Shown here piece by piece: positions 33,761 to 39,595 of a stretch of DNA of 39,595 nt (position 1 is its first letter; every line of letters begins with the position of its first letter). The notes beneath the pieces were generated by a model, which was given only the letters and a program-made list of their open reading frames with translations, ran no database searches and was not told where the DNA came from. Made by a program: the position numbers and the translations under genes. This DNA comes from Candidatus Gastranaerophilales bacterium. Its GTDB lineage: Bacteria > Cyanobacteriota > Vampirovibrionia > Gastranaerophilales > Gastranaerophilaceae. The stretch lies in contig CALVFU010000010.1 in assembly GCA_944326905.1 (NCBI GenBank), positions 1 through 39,595 of the forward strand, read 5' to 3'.

Positions 33761-35872
33761 ATGATAACAGCTCAATTAGAGAAATTAAAAAACAGTATAA
33801 AGCCTGATTTACTGGAAAAGTTTGACAAAAACCTGATGGTAGCGTCAGGCTTTATACCTGTAGACATAAGAAATAACGACTTATTCATCATAATAAAGAA
33901 GTCAGTAGCAGCTAACAAACCAAATATTGAAACACAAGTTAAATCTGCCTGCAATCGCGAAGAATGCGCCGCTAAATTTATATCACTTTCGGATGATGAT
34001 TTTGGAGCATTATATAATGAATTAATGACAGACAATATCCAAGATGCGGAGGCAGCACCCGAAGAGGAGCATGATGTTAAAGTAACGACAGAAGATGCGT
34101 CCGAACAAAATGTTACTGTCAAAGTTCCATACAAACCTGAAATGAGTGAAGAAGAGTTCTTTCTTGCAAATGGCTGGATTTCGCAAAGCTATATTGCTCC
34201 CGCAAGAGAACTTGCTAAAAATAAAGTTATTCCTTTTTATGCAGCATTATTTGCTAATAATTTCATAACAGACGAGCAAGTACGAGCATATTTGTCATCA
34301 AGGTACGGCTATGAGTTAATTGTTGCTGAGGATATTAATGTTGATTTAGCCTTATTTAAAGGACTTCCTGAAGATTTTATATTCAAGAAACAAGCTATAC
34401 CATTTGAAGTTTCAGGAAGTAAATTAAAAGTTGCAATGATTAATCCTACGGATAAAGGGATTATACGTGAGATTTCCTTTTCCACAGGTCGTTCTGTTAT
34501 CCCGTATACAATGACGTATGCAGATTATGAAATTCTTTTAAAGGATTATACAAATAAAATTAAACAGCTGCAAACAGCAAAAGAAACAGAGCGGATAATG
34601 GCATCGTTAGAAGAGGAAGCAGCCCAGTTTCAGGGTGAAACTTCTCTATGGTCGCAGGTTGAAAAAGAGCTGCAAAACGCAAGTTCCTCTGTTGCAAAGC
34701 TTGTATATAAAATCATTACAGACGGTATTGACCAGAAAGTATCAGATATTCACGTTGAGCCGAGACTTTATAATTACATTGTACGTTTCCGTGCAGATGG
34801 GTTGTTAAAGAAAGTTCTTGAAATTCCGTCCAGTGTAGAAAACTCTGTAATTACACGTTTTAAAGTTCTTGCAAGAATGAATATTGCAGAGCACAGAAGA
34901 CCGCAAGATGGTACTTTTTCTATCAAATACAATGATAAAGCGTACGATTTCCGTATTAACACACTTCCTGTTTCAGGAAAAGAAAAAGTTGTTATTCGTA
35001 TTTTGGCACCTGCAGTGTCTTTGAAATCATCAGGCGAAGATATAAAAATAGAAGGTGCACAACCGTGGGATATTGAAAAGATTAAAACCATGGTTAAATC
35101 GCCAAATGGAATTATTCTTACCTCCGGACCGACCGGGTCAGGTAAAACAACAACTTTATATACAATTCTTAAGAGTTTGAATAAAGAAGATGTAAATATT
35201 ACAACAATTGAAGACCCTATAGAAATTAAGCTGGAAGGTATAAACCAGTCACAAGTAAACGCAAAAGCAGATATTACATTTGCTTCATGTATGAGAGCTA
35301 TCTTGCGTCAAGACCCTGATATTATACTTATCGGTGAGATTCGTGACTATGAAACATTAGAAGTTGCTATATCGGCAGCTTTAACAGGTCACCTTGTTTT
35401 AAGCACTGTCCACACTAACTCAGCGGCTGCAACGATTACAAGGCTTATAGAAATGGGGGCAAAAGATTACCTTGTATCATCAACTCTAACAGGCGTTATT
35501 GCACAGCGTCTTGTAAGAAGACTTTGTGACAACTGCAAGGAAGAATATTATCCGTCAGAGGAAGATGTTAAACACTTAACAGTAAATGAAGAAGAGCAAA
35601 AGCAGCTGTTAAAAACTAAAATGTACCGCCCTGTAGGCTGTGAAGAGTGCGGTTTCTTAGGCTACAAAGGACGTTTGGGACTTTATGAAATACTTCCAAT
35701 GTCAAGAGAAATAAAAAAACTTATAGCACAAGGTGCGCACGATATTGAAATTGAAGAAGCAGCTGTTTCTGCCGGGATGAGAACATTAAATCAATCCTGC
35801 TTACAGCATATTATAGATGGCAAAACAACAATAGACGAATTTGTACGTGTACTTGGTTTTGCAAATGAATAG
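33761..35872 (+). CDS. gspE: Assembly ATPase (GspE/PilB family)
   Basis: 703 residues, longer than the usual 500-570 because of an extra N-terminal domain of about 120 residues (two-lobed, acidic at about 95-125). An MshEN-like domain follows (about 128-270: EEFFLANGWISQSYIAPARELAKN). The ATPase core has Walker A GPTGSGKTTT at 456-465, Asp box TTIEDPIEIKLEGINQ, Walker B DPDIILIGEIRD and His box STVHTNSA. A C4 zinc site, CDNC near 590 and CEEC near 626, supports GspE/PilB rather than the retraction ATPase PilT. It powers pseudopilus or pilus extension. It starts 13 bases after the secretin. Confidence 0.95.
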   Translation: MITAQLEKLKNSIKPDLLEKFDKNLMVASGFIPVDIRNNDLFIIIKKSVAANKPNIETQVKSACNREECAAKFISLSDDDFGALYNELMTDNIQDAEAAPEEEHDVKVTTEDASEQNVTVKVPYKPEMSEEEFFLANGWISQSYIAPARELAKNKVIPFYAALFANNFITDEQVRAYLSSRYGYELIVAEDINVDLALFKGLPEDFIFKKQAIPFEVSGSKLKVAMINPTDKGIIREISFSTGRSVIPYTMTYADYEILLKDYTNKIKQLQTAKETERIMASLEEEAAQFQGETSLWSQVEKELQNASSSVAKLVYKIITDGIDQKVSDIHVEPRLYNYIVRFRADGLLKKVLEIPSSVENSVITRFKVLARMNIAEHRRPQDGTFSIKYNDKAYDFRINTLPVSGKEKVVIRILAPAVSLKSSGEDIKIEGAQPWDIEKIKTMVKSPNGIILTSGPTGSGKTTTLYTILKSLNKEDVNITTIEDPIEIKLEGINQSQVNAKADITFASCMRAILRQDPDIILIGEIRDYETLEVAISAALTGHLVLSTVHTNSAAATITRLIEMGAKDYLVSSTLTGVIAQRLVRRLCDNCKEEYYPSEEDVKHLTVNEEEQKQLLKTKMYRPVGCEECGFLGYKGRLGLYEILPMSREIKKLIAQGAHDIEIEEAAVSAGMRTLNQSCLQHIIDGKTTIDEFVRVLGFANE

Positions 35873-35889
35873 TACGAGGTAGAGAAGGA

Positions 35890-37092
35890 ATGCCAACATA
35901 TAATTATAAAGCCCTAAAGAGAGGACGAGATGTTGTCAAAGGAACTCTTGAAGCAGCTGATGCAAAAGAGGCTCGCGACAAAATAAGAAAAATGGGACTT
36001 GTTCCTATGGATATAGCAGATGCCTCTACCGGGAATAAAAAGACAAAAGAAGCAAGAATAGTTCCAATGAGCTTGAATGAGCGGATTGAGTTTATCTCTA
36101 CTTTGCAAATTCTTCTTCAATCCGGGATCCCTGCGGTTGAATCTTTAATGTTTATGGAAGTTGAAGCTGCAAAACCAAAAATTAGAAATACAGCGAAAGT
36201 TTTAAGAACGCAGGTTATGGGTGGTGCGTCTTTTGCTGATGTACTTGCTAGATATCCTAATGTATTTGGATATATTATGGTTGGTCTGGTAAAAGCCGGT
36301 GAGGAAGCTGGTGAATTGGAAAAAACGCTAGGTCGTATTAAGGATTTGATGCAGAAGCAGTCCAATATTCGTGGTAAAGTTATTTCTACAATGATGTATC
36401 CGTGCTTTGTTATTGTTCTTGCGACTGTTATTGTACTTATAATGTTATTGTTTGTATTCCCGACATTTAAAGAAATGTTTGAAAATCAGGGTAAGGCTCT
36501 GCCTTTAATTACAACTATACTTATTAATGCCGGTGATTATTTAAAAACTAACTGGTGGGTGTTAATTGTATTTTTTGTTTCGCTTGCAGTATTCTTATAC
36601 ATTATCACACACTGGACACCGACTAAAAGATTGTTGGACAGACTGGCGCTAAAAATTCCGCTTATCAGTAATCTTTTGCTAAGTGCAAATTTTTCAAACT
36701 TCTTTTCTGTTGTACAGGTATCGTACGATGCAGGTATACCTGTTGTTGACTGCCTGCACCTGGGGGTAGTAACTTTGACTAATTCTCTGTTAAGAGATAA
36801 AATAGCGGATTCAATAGTAAAAGTACAACAAGGGCAGCAGGTTTCAGTCGCAATGAAAATGACAGGTGTTGTACCAAGAATGCTTTTATTTATGGTTGCA
36901 ACAGGTGAGCAATCAGGTCGTCTTGGTGAAATGCTTGGTAATGCTGTTAATTATCTTGATAAAATACTGGATGATATTATCGATACATTAACCAAGATGA
37001 TTGAACCTATAATGCTTTTAGTAATAGGCAGTATTGTATTGGTATTGGCTTTGGCGTTGTATCTGCCTTTGTTCCAATCATACTTATCATAA
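35890..37092 (+). CDS. gspF: Inner-membrane platform protein (GspF/PilC family)
   Basis: 400 residues, normal length. The N-terminal MPTYNYKALKRGRDVVKGTLEA precedes two T2SSF repeat domains (about 65-190 and 270-395). Membrane helices are near 168-195, 215-240 and 370-395. The FVFPTFKEMFENQGKALPLIT and GEQSGRLGEML motifs are typical. It holds the ATPase and moves pilin subunits into the fibre. It starts 17 bases after gspE, with GAGGT and GAAGGA upstream. Confidence 0.95.
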   Translation: MPTYNYKALKRGRDVVKGTLEAADAKEARDKIRKMGLVPMDIADASTGNKKTKEARIVPMSLNERIEFISTLQILLQSGIPAVESLMFMEVEAAKPKIRNTAKVLRTQVMGGASFADVLARYPNVFGYIMVGLVKAGEEAGELEKTLGRIKDLMQKQSNIRGKVISTMMYPCFVIVLATVIVLIMLLFVFPTFKEMFENQGKALPLITTILINAGDYLKTNWWVLIVFFVSLAVFLYIITHWTPTKRLLDRLALKIPLISNLLLSANFSNFFSVVQVSYDAGIPVVDCLHLGVVTLTNSLLRDKIADSIVKVQQGQQVSVAMKMTGVVPRMLLFMVATGEQSGRLGEMLGNAVNYLDKILDDIIDTLTKMIEPIMLLVIGSIVLVLALALYLPLFQSYLS

Positions 37093-37103
37093 AGGAGAAA
37101 TAA

Positions 37104-37388
37104 ATGTCTGATGAAAAAATAGAAAGTTTAACTTCCGGAGTATGGTCTGAACGAGTATTGATTGTAACAAATGATTACGAAATAAAAGGCGATGTCTTTA
37201 TGCCTAAAGTAGGTAAGCGCAACAGGCTGATTTCAGATATTTTAAACAGCACAAAAAGCTTTATAGCAGTAAAAAATTGTACTTTAGAACATAGGCTGCT
37301 TAGAGACAGAGACATTGAGCGGTATGAATTTTTGCAGCTCAATCTTAATTCGGTCATTTTGATGAGACCCATAGGGCGTGATGAGTAA
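37104..37388 (+). CDS. Small conserved-looking protein after gspF, unknown
   Basis: 94 residues: SGVWSERVLIVTNDYEIKGDVFMPK, then a Lys/Arg-rich turn, LISDILNSTKSFIAVKNC and YEFLQLNLNSVILMRPIG. It is probably a small beta-barrel fold with two paired strands at each end. There is no signal peptide or membrane helix. The first ATG has AAAGGAG seven bases upstream. Its place between gspF and an SDR gene, inside the operon, suggests a cytoplasmic accessory or regulator of the pilus machine, which is an inference from position only. Confidence 0.75.
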   Translation: MSDEKIESLTSGVWSERVLIVTNDYEIKGDVFMPKVGKRNRLISDILNSTKSFIAVKNCTLEHRLLRDRDIERYEFLQLNLNSVILMRPIGRDE

Positions 37389-38220
37389 AGTTTATATAAT
37401 CACAGGGGCTGCTTCTGGAATTGGCAGGGCATTAACTGAATACTTCTCAAAAGATAATATTGTTTATGCAGGGGTAAGACGTACTGAAGCTTTTAGCGAG
37501 CTGGAGAAAGTATCTAAAAATATTGTGCCGTTTTATATTGATTTATGTAATGATGAATCTATACTTAAAGCGTCTGAATTTATAAAAAGTAAAGTTAATA
37601 AAGCCGATACTCTTATTAACGGCGCAGGATGCGTAGTTGCAGGAGCAATGGAAAGTATATCTGTAAAAGAATTAAGGCGCCAATTTGATACAAATGTTTT
37701 TGGACATATAGAATTTACCCAGCAATTGCTGGAACTATTGGATGGAGGCAGAATTATAAATATAAGCTCTATGGCTAGTTATGGAATATTTCCGTTTATA
37801 GCACCGTATTGCGCATCTAAAAGAACAATGGATATTTTATTTAACTCTATGCTTATGGAAACTAAACGTAATATAAAAGTTATCTCTGTTAAACCGGGGG
37901 TAATTGCAACTCCGCTTTGGGGTAAATCTGTTGAACAAAATACATCTTTAATAAAGGATTGCAGCGGATATGAGGCAGAGATGGAATATCTTGTTAATAA
38001 CGCATATAAAAATGGTAAAAACGGTGCGCCGGTATCAATGGTTGTAGAAACAGTAATAAAAGCTGATAATGCAAAAAATCCTAAACTAATTTATACGGTT
38101 GGAAAAGATGCGTTAGCTGCAAGATGTGTTTCAAAACTTCCGCAAGCTTTAATTAATAAAATTATAAAATCAAAAGTCCGTAAAATATCACGCGGTGACT
38201 CTAAGGAAGGAAGAGATTAA
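37381..38220 (+). CDS. Short-chain dehydrogenase/reductase
   Basis: About 279 residues. The classical SDR pattern is present: cofactor motif TGAASGIG (near 8-15), NGAG (NNAG variant) near 82, catalytic Ser in NISSMASYG and Tyr-x3-Lys in YCASK, then PGVIATPLW. The charged C-terminal tail is basic. The substrate is unknown. I choose the ATG at 37381, which overlaps the end of the upstream gene (ATGAGTAA); a GTG directly before it is the alternative. It is followed by rpe with a TAATG overlap. Confidence 0.9.
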   Translation: MSKVYIITGAASGIGRALTEYFSKDNIVYAGVRRTEAFSELEKVSKNIVPFYIDLCNDESILKASEFIKSKVNKADTLINGAGCVVAGAMESISVKELRRQFDTNVFGHIEFTQQLLELLDGGRIINISSMASYGIFPFIAPYCASKRTMDILFNSMLMETKRNIKVISVKPGVIATPLWGKSVEQNTSLIKDCSGYEAEMEYLVNNAYKNGKNGAPVSMVVETVIKADNAKNPKLIYTVGKDALAARCVSKLPQALINKIIKSKVRKISRGDSKEGRD

Positions 38221-38858
38221 TGTCTGTTATCCTGTCACCTTCACTCTTATCAGCAAATTTTGCCAATCTTGAGCACGATATCCGTCTTGTGGAACAAGGA
38301 GGAGCAGATTGGCTTCATATTGATGTAATGGATGGGCATTTTGTACCTAATATTACAATAGGAGTTCCAGTAGTAAAATCTGTAAGAAAGATTACCAATT
38401 TGGTTTTGGATGTACATTTAATGATAGACAATCCGCAAAATTTTGTACAACCGTTTGCAAAAGCCGGAGCTGATTTAATAACATTTCATTACGAAGCAGT
38501 AGAAAACCCTGAAGATATTATTTCACTTATTCATCAAGAAGGACTGAAAGCTGGAATATCAATTAAACCAAATACAATGCCTGAAGAAATATTTCCTTAT
38601 CTTCAAGATGTTGATTTAGTTCTGGTAATGACTGTAGAACCGGGATTTGGCGGACAAAACTTTATACACGATTGTGCGTCCAAAATTCCTATAATAAAAG
38701 AAAACGCTCCTAATGGGGTAATAATACAAGTTGACGGCGGAATTAATAATGTAACATCAAAGATATGCACATCTCTTGGGGCGAACTCACTTGTTGCAGG
38801 AAGTTATATTTTTGAAAGCAAAAATATTGTTGAAGCCTGCCGCTTGCTGGTTAAGTAA
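38220..38858 (+). CDS. rpe: Ribulose-phosphate 3-epimerase
   Basis: 212 residues, a TIM barrel with the usual motifs: LSANFANLEHDIR, HIDVMDGHFVPNI (catalytic Asp and metal ligands), DVHLMI, TVEPGFGGQNFI and VDGGI (second catalytic Asp). It interconverts ribulose-5-phosphate and xylulose-5-phosphate in the pentose phosphate pathway. Start and stop overlap with the SDR gene by one base (TAATG). It seems to ride at the end of the secretion/pilus operon. Its 3' end is the segment found inverted at the window start. Confidence 0.96.
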   Translation: MSVILSPSLLSANFANLEHDIRLVEQGGADWLHIDVMDGHFVPNITIGVPVVKSVRKITNLVLDVHLMIDNPQNFVQPFAKAGADLITFHYEAVENPEDIISLIHQEGLKAGISIKPNTMPEEIFPYLQDVDLVLVMTVEPGFGGQNFIHDCASKIPIIKENAPNGVIIQVDGGINNVTSKICTSLGANSLVAGSYIFESKNIVEACRLLVK

Positions 38859-38886
38859 GGTTATTGTTGAGTGAAAGCTCGACTAT
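38810..38886 (+). repeat. rpe 3' end, partner of the inverted copy at 1-77
   Basis: 77 bases identical (inverted) to the window start, covering the last 15 codons, the stop and 28 bases downstream of rpe. The identity ends precisely at base 38810 on this side. Confidence 0.9.
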
Positions 38887-38911
38887 TATTTTCACTACAG
38901 TATAAAAAGTC

Positions 38912-38957
38912 AAACCACAGACCAATCCAGGATTTCACCAGGATTGGTCTGTGGTTT
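38912..38957 (+). terminator. Hairpin downstream of rpe
   Basis: A perfect 17-bp stem (AAACCACAGACCAATCC and complement) with a 12-base loop lies 53 bases after the rpe stop. It lacks a T run, so it may be an mRNA-stabilising hairpin or a palindromic repeat rather than a simple terminator. Confidence 0.6.
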
Positions 38958-39093
38958 AGCTGTTTATGCAACATTTTATGCAGTATGTTGTATATATCGG
39001 CACAAACTAGAAAAACTTTAATGTTTTCGGTATAAAATTTACAATGATTGTATTAGATTAGTTTTTAAGTGTAATTTATTGTATTTAATCGTG

Positions 39094-39214
39094 TGTCATG
39101 CTGAACTTGTTTCAGCATCTAACCAGCGTAGAATATGATTTTAAGGCGTGTCTCTTGAATTTAAAATACAAGTCTAGTTATTCGGTAAGATCCTGAAACG
39201 AGTTCAGGATGACA
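39094..39214. mobile_element. MITE-like element with 27-bp imperfect terminal inverted repeats
   Basis: TGTCATGCTGAACTTGTTTC (39094 on) is inverted at 39188-39214, 24 of 27 bases matching, around a 67-base AT-rich centre with no frame. The arms resemble the widespread TGTCATCCTGAACTCGTTTC palindromic elements seen in many genomes. No transposase or clear target duplication is visible. Confidence 0.65.
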
Positions 39215-39284
39215 GTAATTAACCTCTCAGATTTATATGTTTTTTCTACCCTCTCTATTACCTATAGTTATTACCTTTTCCCCG

Positions 39285-39319
39285 TTTATGCAACCGTTTG
39301 CATAAAACTGTTGCATAAA
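39285..39319 (+). promoter_or_regulatory. Palindromic operator-like site before the prepilin gene
   Basis: TTTATGCAA-CCGT-TTGCATAAA (39285-39306) is a perfect 9-bp inverted repeat, and a third half-site TTGCATAAA follows at 39311-39319. Another TTTATGCAA lies at 38963-38971 and a related TTTATGCAG at 38975-38983. The array sits 46 bases before the prepilin ATG, as expected for a dimeric regulator. The remaining sequence of the 38859-39365 gap is AT-rich with no gene. Confidence 0.45.
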
Positions 39320-39365
39320 TCGTTAAAACACAGTGTAGACAAACAAAAGAAAGCGAGGTCTATTA

Positions 39366-39595
39366 ATGAAGAGACGAAACGGTTTTACACTTACTGAAAT
39401 CCTAATAGCATTAGTGCTGGTAGGAGTTCTAAGTGCTGTAGTGATTAACACTATGCGATCAAGAGACATGAGTGAAGAGTTTACAGCAAAGCGAGACAAA
39501 GCAATAATGAACATTCAAGGGGTTATTAAAAACACCATGTTCAATGAACGCATTGAACAGCTTGCCTCATTTGATGACATTAAAGACAAAGTAAA
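39366..39595 (+). CDS. Type IV prepilin / pseudopilin (partial, runs off the window)
   Basis: Only the first 76 codons are seen. The start MKRRNGFTLTEILIALVLVG is a textbook prepilin leader. Cleavage would fall after Gly6, before Phe (FTLTE, with the conserved Glu at +5), followed by the hydrophobic N-terminal helix (about residues 9-28). The ATG has GAGGT nine bases upstream. The position behind the secretin-ATPase-platform operon suggests it is a substrate of that machine. The C-terminal domain, which would identify major versus minor pilin, lies outside the window. Confidence 0.92.
   Translation, partial: MKRRNGFTLTEILIALVLVGVLSAVVINTMRSRDMSEEFTAKRDKAIMNIQGVIKNTMFNERIEQLASFDDIKDKV

Noticed and set aside
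39209..39397. 62-codon plus-strand frame before the prepilin
   Set aside because: No ribosome binding site; it overlaps the inverted repeat arm, the operator-like array and the prepilin start.

Overview
The window looks like chromosome from a low-GC, diderm (outer-membrane-bearing) bacterium. The signs are a secretin, a TonB/ExbB/ExbD system, an autotransporter-like barrel protein and an ECF sigma/anti-sigma pair, combined with AT-rich codon use. My best guess is an uncultured gut Melainabacteria/Gastranaerophilales-type relative of Cyanobacteria. That is an inference from gene content and protein style, because no rRNA is present.

Layout. 1-1506: an inverted copy of the rpe 3' end at the very window edge, then a hexapeptide acetyltransferase and a nucleotidyltransferase-fold gene (+). 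1512-4224 (-): rimO, then an anti-sigma / ECF sigma / Spy-CpxP-like cassette with what looks like its own ECF promoter. 4362-5210: a coiled-coil protein facing rpsP, separated by a long hairpin. 5353-8161 (-): B12-type radical SAM enzyme and GPH-type sugar transporter. 8285-11849 (-): glycine-zipper envelope protein, TonB, ExbB and two ExbD. 12003-13134: a secreted protein, then a 104-bp tandem duplication, each unit carrying a perfect Shine-Dalgarno and a 19-residue Arg-rich ORF, abutting the initiator tRNA gene. 13135-13995: repeat-rich spacer and a decayed GNAT acetyltransferase.

14066-25181 (-): GH57 glycosidase; a 1710-residue mosaic protein (EF-hand, LysM, hydrophobic segments, two identical FHA domains, terminal J domain); and a chlamydial Pmp-like autotransporter. 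25455-30853: small unknown proteins, a DUF2023-like protein divergent from ribD, a NarL-type response regulator, a helix-turn-helix/coiled-coil protein, recA. 30911-31086: a strong 6S-RNA-like structured transcript. 31317-38858 (+): a tightly packed type II secretion/type IV pilus operon (PilP/GspC-like, secretin, ATPase, inner-membrane platform) with a small unknown gene, an SDR oxidoreductase and rpe at its end. The window closes with a MITE-like inverted repeat, palindromic operator-like sites and a prepilin running off the edge.

How the parts fit. Much of the window serves the envelope: stress sensing (ECF cassette), energised outer-membrane transport (TonB system), export and pilus assembly (gsp/pil operon plus prepilin), and large surface or effector-like proteins. 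The most novel items are the duplicated mini-gene beside the initiator tRNA and the FHA-FHA-J mosaic protein.
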